DNA from: Clostridia bacterium UC5.1-1D10
GTDB lineage: Bacteria > Bacillota > Clostridia > Lachnospirales > Anaerotignaceae
DNA: 64,000 bases
Reading direction: 5' to 3'
Assembly (NCBI GenBank): GCA_001304995.1
Contig: BBZU01000001.1
Location: 124,001 to 188,000, forward strand
Shown here: piece by piece, positions 44,746 to 54,291 of the stretch
Position numbering within the stretch: position 1 is the stretch's first letter
Layout: every line of letters begins with the position of its first letter
Notes under the pieces: model-generated
The model's database searches: none
Seen by the model: only the letters and a program-made list of their open reading frames with translations
What the model was told of the DNA's origin: nothing
Made by a program: the position numbers and the translations under genes

Positions 44746-45920
44746 TCAAAGTGAAGCCAGTGTCTGTTCCAAAATAGTAAGTCCTTTGTCCAGTTCCTCC
44801 TGTGTGATGGTCAGAGGAGGCAGCAGACGGATCTTGGTCTTTGCGGAAAGTACCAGAAGGCCTGCTTCCAGCAAAGCGTTGATAACGGGTTTTGCTTCCA
44901 CATCCAACTGGATGCCCAGCATCATGCCCAAGCCTGCCACGTTTTTCAACGTGAGGCATTTTTTTCGATTTTTTCTTTCAGATATGTGCCTTTTTTTCTG
45001 TACGTCCTGTAAAAAGCGTCATCCATGGTGTTCAAGATATGTACCGCACCAGCACAAACAACGGGATTGCCGCCAAATGTGGAGCCGTGGTCGCCGGGAA
45101 CGAATACGGTTTCTGTTTTTTCTCCGAACAGCACCGCGCCGATGGGAAGGCCGCCGCCCAGACCCTTTGCACAGGATACCAGGTCAGGCTGGATGCCGAA
45201 CTGCTGATAGCTGAACAGGGAGCCTGTTCTGCCCATGCCTGTCTGTACTTCGTCCACAATGAGCAGGATGTCTTTTTTCTTGCAGGCTTTTGCTACGGCC
45301 TGAACATATTCTTTGTCCAGAGGAACCACGCCGCCTTCGCCCTGTACCGTTTCCAGCATGACTGCGCAAACATCGTCAGTCATTTTGGAAAGGATGTCGG
45401 CAAAGTCATTTGCTTTGGCAAATACGAAGCCGTCTACGAAGGGGAAGAAGAAATTGTGGTAAGCGTCCTGTCCTGTGGCGGAAAGGGCTGCCATGGTTCT
45501 GCCATGGAAAGAGTTCTGCAGGGCAATGATTTTGTTTCTGCTTGCGCCATATTTCAAAAAGCTGTATTTTCTTGCGGCTTTGATAACGCCTTCGTTGGCT
45601 TCTGCGCCGCTGTTGCCGAAGAATACTTTTTTCATGCCGCTTTTTTCACAGAGGAGTTTTGCTGCCTGAATGCAGGGTTCTGTGTAGTACAGGTTGGAAG
45701 TGTGCTGCAAGGTTTGCAGCTGTGCGCTTACTGCCTGTACCCAGTTGTCGTCGCAAAAGCCCAAAGCGTTTACGCCGATGCCGCTGGTAAAGTCGATATA
45801 TGTTTTGCCTGTGTCGTCCTGTACAGTGGCGCCTTTGCCTTTTGTCAGGAGCACGGGGAATCTGCCATAGGAATGGATGATATATTCATCGTCATATTGT
45901 TTTGCTGTCTGAAAATCCAT
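44746..45920 (-). CDS. argD: Acetylornithine aminotransferase, one frameshift
   Basis: About 391 residues after repair. It is a class III PLP aminotransferase: GKTYIDFTSGIGVNALG, FFGNSGAEANEGVIKAARKY (PLP phosphate site), NSFHGRTMAALSATGQ, LIVDEVQTGMGRTG (Asp binds the PLP ring), and SCAKGLGGGLPIGA with the catalytic Lys. An extra base in the T run at 44959-44965 breaks the frame between KEKIEK and the C-terminus VAGLGMMLGIQLD. It makes N-acetylornithine from the semialdehyde with glutamate. Confidence 0.93.
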
Positions 45921-45941
45921 GTGTTTCCCTCCTTCTTTTGT

Positions 45942-46795
45942 TTATGGTAAAAACATGGTGCCAATACCTTCGTCGGAGAACATTTCCACCAGTATGGAAT
46001 GTTCGATTCTGCCGTCGATCATGACGGCTTTTTTCACCCCTGCACGCACTGCGTTTTCACAGCTCTGTACTTTGGGGATCATGCCGCCGCTGATGATGCC
46101 TTTTTCCACCAGATCTGCCACTTCATCCACATGCACCACAGGGATGAGGGAGTCTTCGTCGTTGACGTCTTCCATAAGACCGCGAATATCTGTCAGAGTG
46201 ATGATGTTTTCTGCGTGGAGTGCGCCGGCGATCTCAGCTGCTGCTGTATCGGCGTTGATGTTGTAAATATTGCCTTTGCAGTCGGTGCCAACGGTGGCAA
46301 CGACGGGGATGTAACCGCTGTTGATGGCGTTTACAATGGGGGTAGTGTCGATTTTGGTGATGTCGCCTACATAGCCGTAATCACCTTCCAGTTTTTTCGC
46401 CTGAATCATACAGCCGTCAATGCCGCAGAGGCCAACGGCTTTGCCCCCCAGCTGACCAATGAGGCCAACCAGATCTTTGTTTGTTTTTCCAGCCAGTACC
46501 ATCTGTACCACTTCCGCAGTTTCTTTGTCGGTGTAGCGCAGACCGTTGACGAAGCGGGATTCGATGTCCAGTTTTTTCAGCATGCCGCTGATTTCCGGGC
46601 CGCCGCCGTGGATGAGCACCACATGGATACCAACCAGAGAAAGAAGGATGATGTCGCTCATAACGGCTTTTTTCAAATCGGGATGAATCATGCGTTGCCG
46701 CCGTATTTGATCACAACGGTTTTGCCGTAATATTTCTGAATGTAAGGCAGGGCAGCCGTCAGGACTGTTGCCTTCATGGTATTGATGTCTTTCAT
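45942..46795 (-). CDS. argB: Acetylglutamate kinase, one frameshift near the start
   Basis: About 284 residues after repair, the usual ArgB size. The N-terminus [20 protein letters not shown] with [11 protein letters not shown] holds the catalytic Lys. One missing base at 46689-46694 separates it from [14 protein letters not shown]. Then come the glycine-rich [10 protein letters not shown], the acetylglutamate-binding NGLRYTD and the ATP-site [16 protein letters not shown]. The true ATG at 46795 follows GGAGGG, 17 bp after argJ. It phosphorylates N-acetylglutamate. Confidence 0.93.
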
Positions 46796-46811
46796 GTTGT
46801 CTGCCCTCCCA

Positions 46812-48026
46812 TCATGTGCGGTAGTCGCCGTTGATTTTCACGTAGTCGTATGTCAGGTCGCAGCCCCAAGCGGTGGCTTCGCCGTCTCCCTGCTGCATAT
46901 CCACGTCAATGTGGATTTCTTCCTGCAGGAGGATTTCTTTTGCTTTGTCCTCATCGAAAGGAACGCCTGCGCCTTTTTCACATACCAGAATGTCCCCTTT
47001 GCAGGAGGAAATGGAAACGGAAATGGTGTCTACGGCAAAATCCCCTTCGGTGTAGCCGATGGCACAAAGGATACGTCCCCAGTTGGCGTCTGCGCCGAAC
47101 ATAGCAGCCTTTGTAAGGCTGGAAGTGATGATGGATTTAGAAATGGCTTTTGCCAGTTTGGTATCGGGTGCATGGTGAACACTGCATTCTACCAGTTTTG
47201 TGGCACCTTCGCCGTCACCGGCGATTTTCTTCGCCATGGAAGTGCAGATTTCTTTCACAACGGAAAGGAAAGCGTCGAAGTCAGCGCCTTCGCTGTCGAT
47301 AACGGGGTTTTCCGCCAGACCGTTTGCCATGATGGAAACCATGTCGTTGGTGGAAGTGTCGCCGTCTACGCTGACCATGTTGAATGTATCGTCAACAGCC
47401 AGTTTCAGTGCTTTCTGCAGCATGGGTGTGGTGATGGCGCAGTCTGTTGTCAGGAAGCCCAGCATGGTTGCCATGTTGGGGTGAATCATGCCGCTGCCTT
47501 TTGCCATGGCGCCGATGGAAACGGTTTTGCCGCCGATTTCGATTTCGTAGGCTTCTTCCTTGGGTTTGGTGTCTGTGGTCATGATGGCATGCACAGCATC
47601 CAGATGACCATCTTTGGACAGGATGGGCGCCAGTTTGGGGATGCCGGATGCAATGGGTTCAATGTTCAGTGTCATACCGATGACACCTGTGGAAGCAACG
47701 ATGATGTCTTTGGGGGAAATGCCCAAAGCCTTTGCGGTCATTTCGCACATCATTTCTGCTTTTTCCACGCCGTCGGCGTTGCAGGTGTTGGCGTTGCCGC
47801 TGTTGCAGATCATAGCCTGTGCCATACCGTCGGCAATGTTTGCTTTTGTGACGGTGATGGGTGCGCCATAAACTTTATTCTGTGTATAAACGGCTGCTGC
47901 GTTGCAGGGAACTTCGCTGTAAAGCAGCGCCAGATCTTTTTTACTTTGATTGTTGCGGATGCCGCAATGGATGCCTGCGGCCGTAAAACCTTTGGGGGCT
48001 GTAACGCCGCCTGTGATCTTCTTCAT
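46812..48026 (-). CDS. argJ: Bifunctional ornithine acetyltransferase/N-acetylglutamate synthase
   Basis: The protein has 404 residues. It has the ArgJ autoproteolysis site [20 protein letters not shown], where Thr is the new N-terminal nucleophile of the beta chain (in NMATML). Other family signatures are [24 protein letters not shown] and GDTSTNDMV. It recycles the acetyl group from acetylornithine to glutamate, so the pathway needs no separate ArgE. The ATG at 48026 has GAAAGGATG upstream. It lies 32 bp after argC. Confidence 0.94.
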   Translation of the reverse strand: MKKITGGVTAPKGFTAAGIHCGIRNNQSKKDLALLYSEVPCNAAAVYTQNKVYGAPITVTKANIADGMAQAMICNSGNANTCNADGVEKAEMMCEMTAKALGISPKDIIVASTGVIGMTLNIEPIASGIPKLAPILSKDGHLDAVHAIMTTDTKPKEEAYEIEIGGKTVSIGAMAKGSGMIHPNMATMLGFLTTDCAITTPMLQKALKLAVDDTFNMVSVDGDTSTNDMVSIMANGLAENPVIDSEGADFDAFLSVVKEICTSMAKKIAGDGEGATKLVECSVHHAPDTKLAKAISKSIITSSLTKAAMFGADANWGRILCAIGYTEGDFAVDTISVSISSCKGDILVCEKGAGVPFDEDKAKEILLQEEIHIDVDMQQGDGEATAWGCDLTYDYVKINGDYRT

Positions 48027-48058
48027 AAGTATTTCATCCTTTCTTTTGTAAGGCTGTA

Positions 48059-48988
48059 TCAAATCAAACCGGTGGTTTCCGGCAGACCCAGCACCAGATT
48101 CATGTTCTGTACTGCTGCGCCGGAAGCGCCTTTGCCTAAGTTGTCAAATACGCTGATGAGGGTCATTCTCTCGTCATTGCCCTCAATGTAAAGTTTCAGT
48201 TTGTTGGTGTTTCTGATTTCGTTGGCTGCTAAGAAACCAACGTCCGTATCTTCCACGGAAATGAGGGGGTGTCCCTTGTAGTAGTCCTTCAGCATTGCCA
48301 CAAGTTCCGCCTTGGTGACTTTCTTCTGGAACAGGTTGGTGTGAAGGGGGATGCAGGTTGCCATGCCGCTGTAAAAGTCGCAGACAATGGGCATAAACAC
48401 AGGGGGCTGTGTGATGCCGGTGACATGCTGCATTTCCGGCAGATGTTTATGCATCTGAGAAAGACCGTACTGTCTGGGGCTGTCGAACTGGTAGGAGCGT
48501 TCCTCTGCTTCGTATTCGGCAATCATGGATTTGCCGCCGCCGCTGTATCCTGTCAGGCTGTGAGCGGTGAAGGGATAATCGGGAGCAACGATGCCCAGAT
48601 GCACCAGTGGATATGCCGCCGCAATGAACCCTGTGGCGTGACAGCCGGGGTTGGCAATGCGTTTGGACTTGATGATGGCTTCTCTGTGTGCCGGAGAAAG
48701 TTCCGGGAAGCCGTAAGTCCAACCTTCTGCCGTTCTGTGAGCGGTGCTGGCATCAATGATGCAGGTATTGGGGTTTTCCACCAGATGTACGGCTTCTTTT
48801 GCCGCCGCGTCAGGCAGGCAAAGGAAAACAACATCCGCCAGATTCATGAGCCGTTTCCGTTCGGCTTCGTCTTTTCTTTTTTCTTCTGCGATGAGCAGCA
48901 GTTCCACGCCGTCGTGGTGGGACAGCTTTTCCTGAAGCTGTAAGCCTGTGGTGCCTGCCTGCCCGTCGATGTATACTTTGTATGGCAT
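48059..48988 (-). CDS. argC: N-acetyl-gamma-glutamyl-phosphate reductase (short, type 2)
   Basis: The protein has 309 residues, the shorter type 2 ArgC form rather than the 345-residue type 1. It has an N-terminal nucleotide site (YKVYIDGQAGTTGLQL), the catalytic Cys in NPGCHATGFIAA (about 112-123), then SLTGYSGGGKSM and the C-terminal His-bearing PVFMPIVCDFYSGM. It reduces acetylglutamyl phosphate to the semialdehyde. The start at 48988 is chosen over 48994 because GAGGT is seven bases upstream. First gene of the arg operon. Confidence 0.93.
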   Translation of the reverse strand: MPYKVYIDGQAGTTGLQLQEKLSHHDGVELLLIAEEKRKDEAERKRLMNLADVVFLCLPDAAAKEAVHLVENPNTCIIDASTAHRTAEGWTYGFPELSPAHREAIIKSKRIANPGCHATGFIAAAYPLVHLGIVAPDYPFTAHSLTGYSGGGKSMIAEYEAEERSYQFDSPRQYGLSQMHKHLPEMQHVTGITQPPVFMPIVCDFYSGMATCIPLHTNLFQKKVTKAELVAMLKDYYKGHPLISVEDTDVGFLAANEIRNTNKLKLYIEGNDERMTLISVFDNLGKGASGAAVQNMNLVLGLPETTGLI

Positions 48989-49031
48989 AAACATACCTCA
49001 TTTCCTTTGATTTGCTGAATGTTATGGTATT

Positions 49032-49070
49032 ATTATAAATGTTTATACGTAAAAGTCAATAAAAATACGC
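49032..49070 (-). promoter_or_regulatory. arg operon promoter with candidate ARG box
   Basis: On the minus strand, TTGACT (49054-49059) and TATAAT (49032-49037) are separated by 16 bp. The stretch TGCGTATTTTTATTGAC overlaps and precedes the -35 and resembles the Bacillus ArgR/AhrC box. A second AT-rich near-repeat (CGTATAAACATTTAT) lies between the hexamers. Confidence 0.55.
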
Positions 49071-49079
49071 ATATTTATA

Positions 49080-49385
49080 CAAGTTCAGGGAATTGGTGGT
49101 ACAGAACGAAAATAGGTGGCAAATTTTGAGTAATATCCCAATAAGTACAAGGGATACAGTGGGTTTAGAAAGAAATTGTTTTGTGAAAAATGCAAGAAAG
49201 AGATGGTCTGCATCTATATGCAGCATATAAAATTGCTGAATTATGCATGAAAATAGAATATATACATTAATATGCGGTGTATATGAGTGCTTGAAATGGG
49301 GATTTATGCTGAAAAAAGGGGCGTGGAGGGGGATTTTTGAGAAAAAATGGGTTTGCATGATGGTGTGGGAAACAGCCGGCACAGT
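49080..49385. other. AT-rich intergenic stretch
   Basis: About 300 bp between argC and repeat copy F. A 108-codon leftward reading frame (49056-49382) has no ribosome binding site and biased composition. I see no supported gene. Confidence 0.5.
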
Positions 49386-49478
49386 TGTTCTGAAAGAAAA
49401 CAGCTGTGATAAAAGAAAACAGCTGGAACCCTTTATGGTAAGGATTCCAGCTGTTTGTTTTCTTATGAAGATGCCCCT
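49386..49478 (+). repeat. Structured intergenic repeat, copy F (right part only)
   Basis: It has the right hairpin only, with a rewritten stem CAGCTGGAA.CC/GG.TTCCAGCTG that keeps pairing, then GTTTTCTTATGAAGATGCCCC. It lies 21 bp beyond the asnS stop on the minus strand and is its likely terminator. Confidence 0.8.
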
Positions 49479-49499
49479 AAGGGCTGCTGTTTTTTTGAA

Positions 49500-50894
49500 T
49501 TAGAATTCTGCGTTCTTAACAGTTCTGGGATAAGGCAGTACGTCACGGATGTTGCTCATACCTGTCAGGTACATTACCGCACGTTCGAAGCCCAGACCAT
49601 AGCCGGAGTGTCTGGTGCCGCCGTATTTGCGCAGATCCAGATACCACCAGTAGTCTTCTTTCTTCAGACCCAGTTCATCCATACGTTTTTCTAAGAGTTC
49701 CAGACGTTCTTCTCTCTGGCTGCCGCCGATGATTTCGCCAACGCCGGGAACCAGCAGGTCCATAGCGGCAACGGTCTTGTTGTCATCGTTCATGCGCATG
49801 TAGAACGCTTTGATGTCCTTGGGATAGTCTGTTACGAATACAGGTTTTTTGAAGATTTCTTCTGTCAGATAGCGTTCGTGTTCTGTCTGAAGGTCGATGC
49901 CCCATTCTACGGGGTATTCGAATTTCTTGCCGGATTTGATGAGCAGATCAACGGCTTCTGTGTATGTCACACGGCCAAAGTCGTTGTTCAGAATGTTATG
50001 CAGTCTGTCCAGCAGGCCTTTGTCTACGAAGCTGTTGAAGAATTCCATTTCTTCGGGTGCGTTGTCCAGTACATACTGGATGATATATTTCAGCATTTCT
50101 TCTGCCACTTCCATGTTGTCTTCCAGATCAGCGAAAGCCATTTCGGGTTCGATCATCCAGAATTCAGCAGCATGACGTGCTGTGTTAGAGTTTTCCGCAC
50201 GGAATGTGGGGCCGAATGTGTAAACATTGCGGAATGCCATTGCGAATGTTTCTGCGGAAAGCTGACCGCTTACAGTCAGGTTTGTTTCTTTGCCGAAGAA
50301 GTCCTTGGAGAAGTCAACGGTGCCGTCTTCGTTCTTAGGCAGGTTGTTCAAATCCAGTGTGGTAACACGGAACATTTCCCCAGCGCCTTCGCAGTCGCTG
50401 CCGGTGATGATGGGAGTATGTGCGTATACAAAACCTTTTTCCTGGAAGAACTGATGGATTGCGTAAGCAATCAAGCTTCTCACACGGAATGTTGCGGAGA
50501 ACATGTTTGTTCTGGGACGCAGATAAGCGATCTGGCGCAGGAATTCTACGCTGTGACGTTTTTTCTGCAGAGGGTAGTCGGGAGTGGAAGTGCCTTCAAT
50601 GGCAATTTCCTGTGCCTTTACTTCAAAGGGCTGTTTTGCTTCGGGTGTTTCCACCAGCAGACCTTTGACGATGATGGCAGCGCCAACCCCCAGTTTTGTG
50701 ATTTCTGCGTAGTTGGACAGGTTGTCTGCTTCAAATACGATCTGGATGTTCTTGAAGAAAGAACCGTCGTTCAGTTCGATGAAGCCGAAATTTTTGGATA
50801 CACGCATGGTACGGATCCAGCCGCCCAGTGTCACTTCTTTATTGGCATAGTCCGCTGTGCTGCGGTAAATTGATTTTACGGTGTTCAAATCCAC
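49500..50894 (-). CDS. asnS: Asparaginyl-tRNA synthetase
   Basis: The protein has 464 residues. The N-terminal OB fold is [24 protein letters not shown]. The class II catalytic core has motif 1 ([12 protein letters not shown] region), motif 2 ([21 protein letters not shown]) and motif 3 ([13 protein letters not shown]). The AsnRS-type insert, rather than an AspRS pattern, fits the name. The start is GTG at 50894, with AGGAGAG seven bases upstream; the ATG at 50915 lies on the ribosome binding site itself. Monocistronic. Confidence 0.94.
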   Translation of the reverse strand: MDLNTVKSIYRSTADYANKEVTLGGWIRTMRVSKNFGFIELNDGSFFKNIQIVFEADNLSNYAEITKLGVGAAIIVKGLLVETPEAKQPFEVKAQEIAIEGTSTPDYPLQKKRHSVEFLRQIAYLRPRTNMFSATFRVRSLIAYAIHQFFQEKGFVYAHTPIITGSDCEGAGEMFRVTTLDLNNLPKNEDGTVDFSKDFFGKETNLTVSGQLSAETFAMAFRNVYTFGPTFRAENSNTARHAAEFWMIEPEMAFADLEDNMEVAEEMLKYIIQYVLDNAPEEMEFFNSFVDKGLLDRLHNILNNDFGRVTYTEAVDLLIKSGKKFEYPVEWGIDLQTEHERYLTEEIFKKPVFVTDYPKDIKAFYMRMNDDNKTVAAMDLLVPGVGEIIGGSQREERLELLEKRMDELGLKKEDYWWYLDLRKYGGTRHSGYGLGFERAVMYLTGMSNIRDVLPYPRTVKNAEF

Positions 50895-51013
50895 TAGAAT
50901 CTCTCCTTTATGCAAAATTGCGTTATTTCACCTGTCCTTTATTGTAGCCTGTTTTTGGGAAAAACACAACCTTGTTTCCGTCTTTTCCGTAGGAAAAGGG
51001 AAAAGAGGGATTT

Positions 51014-52000
51014 TTATGTATCTTCCTCCACATAAGGCAGGAAAGCGCCGTAGCCTTCCTTTTCCATGTCCTCTTTGGGGATGAAGCGGAGGGCTGCACT
51101 GTTGATGCAGTAACGCATGCCGCCCAGTTCCTGCGGGCCGTCATCAAAGACATGTCCCAGATGAGCATTGCCTACTCGGCTGCGGACTTCCGTACGAATA
51201 CGGTTCAAGGAAAGGTCATCATATTCATTGATGGCATTGGGGTCAATGGGTTTTGCGAAAGCAGGCCAGCCGCAGGCGGAAATGAATTTATCCTTGGAGG
51301 AGAACATGGGCTCACCGGAAGTGATGTCCACATACAGCCCCGGTGTTTCCTTATCCCAGAATTCGTTCTGGAAGGGCGGCTCTGTGGCATTCTGCTGGGT
51401 CACGTTGTACTGCATTTCTGTCAGGTTTTCCCGCATTTCTTCCTTTGTCATGACTTTGTAGTCCTCGGGATTGATACAGCGGGCTTTTTCCTTGGCGATT
51501 TTGGCAAAATTGATATGGCAGTAACCGCCGGGGTTTTTGGTGAGATATTTCTGGTGGTATTCCTCTGCGGGAATAAATTGCAGCAAAGGCAGGTTTTCCA
51601 CCACCACAGGGCGTTCGTATTTGGTCTGGAGTTCCGCCAGAGCTTCTGCCACCACCTTCTGCTGTTCTTCTGTCAGGCTGTAAATGCCGGTGCGGTACTG
51701 AATGCCAATATCCGCCCCTTGTCTGCCCAGAGAAGTGGGGTCGATGGTATAGAAAAAGTCCTGTAAAATGTTGGTCAGTGTGGTTTCGTCAGCGTCAAAG
51801 ACAATTTCCACTGTTTCGGCATGACCGCTGTGGTTGCAGACTTCCTCGTAAGTGACAGTGTCCCATACTTTCTGTTCCACGCCTTCTTTTTTGCCCAAAG
51901 CGTAGCCTACACGGGTGGAGAGAACGCCGGGCACGGTTTCCATATATTTTTCTGTTCCCCAGAAGCAGCCGCCTGCTAGGTAAATGGTTTCTTTCTTCAT
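51014..52000 (-). CDS. msrAB: Bifunctional peptide methionine sulfoxide reductase MsrA/MsrB
   Basis: The protein has 328 residues. MsrA is at about 5-160, with catalytic GGCFWGTE (Cys about 12) and [15 protein letters not shown]. MsrB is at about 195-320, with [23 protein letters not shown] and the catalytic [12 protein letters not shown] single CGWP Cys is visible where zinc-type MsrB has CxxC pairs, so the MsrB zinc site is likely absent. It repairs both Met-sulfoxide epimers. The ATG at 52000 overlaps the upstream amidase gene region, giving a two-gene operon. Confidence 0.94.
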   Translation of the reverse strand: MKKETIYLAGGCFWGTEKYMETVPGVLSTRVGYALGKKEGVEQKVWDTVTYEEVCNHSGHAETVEIVFDADETTLTNILQDFFYTIDPTSLGRQGADIGIQYRTGIYSLTEEQQKVVAEALAELQTKYERPVVVENLPLLQFIPAEEYHQKYLTKNPGGYCHINFAKIAKEKARCINPEDYKVMTKEEMRENLTEMQYNVTQQNATEPPFQNEFWDKETPGLYVDITSGEPMFSSKDKFISACGWPAFAKPIDPNAINEYDDLSLNRIRTEVRSRVGNAHLGHVFDDGPQELGGMRYCINSAALRFIPKEDMEKEGYGAFLPYVEEDT

Positions 52001-52008
52001 ATTACACC

Positions 52009-52830
52009 TCATTTCTTGATTTCCCGCAGCTCGTACAAGTCCACACGGCGGTGGCGGAGCAGGGGCAATTGGTCGCGAATGGCATCTTCCCGTTCAAAAT
52101 CCGCGTGGGCAAAGAGGATGCCTTCTGTTTCGTCTAATTGTGCCATGACTTCGCCCCAAGGGTTTGTAGCGATAGAGTGTCCCCAGGAATGATAGGATGC
52201 CTCCATGTCCCTTGCGGGGGCGCAGCCAAAGAGATAAATCTGGTTATCCAGCGCCCGTGCCCGGAAAGACAGTTCCCAGTGGGCAGGGCCCGTGGTCATA
52301 TTGAAAGCGGCAGGGATGAAAACAGCTTTCGCTCCTTCCAGTGCCATGAGCCGCATCCATTCGGGAAAACGAATGTCGTAGCAGATGCACAGCCCCATTT
52401 TTCCCCAGGGGGTGTCGAATGTGGTGAGGCTGTCACCGGCGGTGAGTGTTTCCGATTCCATGAAACGCTGTCCGCCTTTTACGTCGATGTCAAAAAGATG
52501 GACTTTCCGGTGTTTGACAATGCACTTGCCTTCCGGGTCAAATACATATGATGTGTTGTAAGTTTTGCCGCCATCGTCCTCGGGCACAGAGCCAGCTACC
52601 AGATACAGACCGTTTTCCTTTGCCATATCTGATAATGCCTGCCAGATTTCGCCGCCTTCCTTCTGGGCAAAGCGTGGGAAATTGGGGGTTTCGTAAGGGC
52701 AGCAGAACATTTCCGGCAGTACGGCAATGTCCGCGCCGCCAGCCGCCGCGTCTTTCAGATGGGTGCGGGCTGTCTGTAAATTTTCCGCAGGGGAAGATGC
52801 TACCCGCATTTGTATCAAAGCCACTTTCAT
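52009..52830 (-). CDS. Nitrilase-superfamily carbon-nitrogen hydrolase (omega-amidase-like)
   Basis: The protein has 273 residues. The Glu-Lys-Cys triad appears in [11 protein letters not shown] (Glu about 40), [11 protein letters not shown] (Lys about 110) and [12 protein letters not shown] (Cys about 146). The sequence around HLFDIDV and MTTGPAHWE fits omega-amidase/Nit2-type enzymes that deamidate alpha-ketoglutaramate or ketosuccinamate, a repair role. This sub-assignment is by similarity of motifs only. The ATG follows GAAAGGAG. It is first in an operon with msrAB. Confidence 0.85.
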   Translation of the reverse strand: MKVALIQMRVASSPAENLQTARTHLKDAAAGGADIAVLPEMFCCPYETPNFPRFAQKEGGEIWQALSDMAKENGLYLVAGSVPEDDGGKTYNTSYVFDPEGKCIVKHRKVHLFDIDVKGGQRFMESETLTAGDSLTTFDTPWGKMGLCICYDIRFPEWMRLMALEGAKAVFIPAAFNMTTGPAHWELSFRARALDNQIYLFGCAPARDMEASYHSWGHSIATNPWGEVMAQLDETEGILFAHADFEREDAIRDQLPLLRHRRVDLYELREIKK

Positions 52831-52950
52831 GGAAATACACTCCTTTCAGATCAGCGCCAAAAAAGGAATTGGTTTTTGGCACAAAGATATTTGTCCGTTA
52901 TTATAGCACATTTTTGAAAAAAACAATACAAAAAAAGTAGGATTAAGAAA

Positions 52951-53012
52951 GAAACTTCCTCTTAAAAAACATTTGGTTTTCCTTTTCTTTGTTTTCTTAT
53001 GAAGATGCCCCT
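52951..53012 (+). repeat. Structured intergenic repeat, copy G (internal deletion)
   Basis: It has the left end AACTTCCTCTTAAAAAACATT and spacer GGTTTTCCTTTT joined directly to the right end GTTTTCTTATGAAGATGCCCC, with the middle 110 bp missing. It lies between the amidase promoter and the terminator of the leftward aminotransferase. Confidence 0.8.
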
Positions 53013-53028
53013 AATTTCTGCTGAAAAC

Positions 53029-53062
53029 AAAAAAAGCGGATACCGCTTTCGCGATATCCGCT
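53029..53062 (-). terminator. Terminator of aminotransferase copy 1
   Basis: On the minus strand, the stem AGCGGATATCGC/GCGGTATCCGCT (one G-T) has a GAAA loop and a T tract. Confidence 0.86.
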
Positions 53063-53106
53063 CTTTTGTCTTGTTTGTTTAGAATGAATCTTCGATCCGA
53101 GAAGAC

Positions 53107-54291
53107 TTATTTCAGGTTAGCTTTCAGAACTTCTGCAATTCTTGTGATACCTTCTTTGATCTTGTCTTCAGGCATGCAGGAGTAGTTCAGACGGAAGTGG
53201 TTTTCTTTACCGCCGTTAGGGAAGAAGCTGCCGCCGGGAACGTAAGCAACTTTCTTTTCAAGGCACTGTTTAGCCAGTACTTTTGCATCCATGTATTCGG
53301 GCAGTACGCACCATGTGAACAGACCGCCTTCGGGATGTGTGAATTTCACTTCCTTAGGGAATGTTTCTTCCATAGTTTTCAGCATAACGTCACGTCTCTT
53401 ACGATATACGTCTTTGATTTTTTCAACGTGTTCGTCCAGATCGTACATATCCAGGAATCTGTCAGCGATCAGCTGGTCGATTGTGGAGGACTGCAGGTCA
53501 GCACCCTGTTTGATGAAGTTGTATTTAACCAGGTTTTCTTTGGATGCGCAGATCCAGCCGATACGCAGACCAGGAGCCAGGATCTTGGAGCATGTGCCCA
53601 GGAACACAACCAGATCTTTTGTATCCAGGGATTTCAGGGAAGGCATGTTTGTACCTTCGAAACGCAGTTCGCCGTAAGGGTTGTCTTCGATTACAGGGAT
53701 TTCATATTTGTTGATGATATCCATGAATTTATGACGTCTTTCCAGAGACCATGTTTTACCTGTGGGGTTCTGGAAGTCGGGGATAACGTAGATCATTTTT
53801 ACGTTTTCTGTTGTAGCCAGGATTTTTTCCAGTTCTTCTGTGATCATACCGTCATCATCAGTAGGAACTTCGATGAATCTGGGTTCACAAGCTTTGAATG
53901 CGTTTACAGCACCCAGGTAGGAAGGGCTTTCCAGCAGAACAACGTCGCCGGGGTTCAGGAAGATACGAGCGGAGAAATCCAGACCCTGCTGAGAACCGCT
54001 TGTGATCAGAACGTGATCGATGTCTGTGTCGATACCGTTTTTCGCTTTCATTCTAGCAACGATTTTTTCACGCAGAGAAGGCAGACCTTCTGTGGATGTA
54101 TACTGCAGAGCAACCTGACCAACTTCGTCCATAACTTTGATACAAGCCTGTTTAACGCCTTCACAAGGGAACAGTTCAGGAGCGGGCATACCACCGGCAA
54201 AGGAGATGATGTCGGGTTTGGATGTCAGCGCCAGCAATTCTCTAATTTCGGAACCTTTTAAAAGACTCATTCTGTTTGCATACTGTACCAT
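53107..54291 (-). CDS. Class I/II PLP aminotransferase, copy 1
   Basis: The protein has 394 residues. It has the fold type I pattern of the 2-aminoadipate/MocR-like aminotransferase group: IISFAGGMPAPELFP, YTSTEGLPSLREKI, TSGSQQGLDFSARIF, YVIPDFQNPTGKTWSLERR, EDNPYGELRFEG, and the PLP-Lys in GTCSKILAPGLRIGW. Members transaminate aromatic, branched or 2-aminoadipate-type amino acids. No DNA-binding domain is present. The ATG follows AAGGAGG. Monocistronic, with its own terminator; a close paralogue lies 578 bp upstream. Confidence 0.88.
   Translation of the reverse strand: MVQYANRMSLLKGSEIRELLALTSKPDIISFAGGMPAPELFPCEGVKQACIKVMDEVGQVALQYTSTEGLPSLREKIVARMKAKNGIDTDIDHVLITSGSQQGLDFSARIFLNPGDVVLLESPSYLGAVNAFKACEPRFIEVPTDDDGMITEELEKILATTENVKMIYVIPDFQNPTGKTWSLERRHKFMDIINKYEIPVIEDNPYGELRFEGTNMPSLKSLDTKDLVVFLGTCSKILAPGLRIGWICASKENLVKYNFIKQGADLQSSTIDQLIADRFLDMYDLDEHVEKIKDVYRKRRDVMLKTMEETFPKEVKFTHPEGGLFTWCVLPEYMDAKVLAKQCLEKKVAYVPGGSFFPNGGKENHFRLNYSCMPEDKIKEGITRIAEVLKANLK

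Noticed and set aside
49056-49382. 108-codon leftward ORF upstream of argC
   Set aside because: It has AT-driven Phe/His/Ile/Leu composition and no ribosome binding site; it covers the arg promoter upstream region.
16701-53012. CRISPR array or insertion sequence as explanation of the repeats
   Set aside because: Copies are kilobases apart, with no spacers, no cas genes and no transposase; unit length and internal structure do not fit direct CRISPR repeats.
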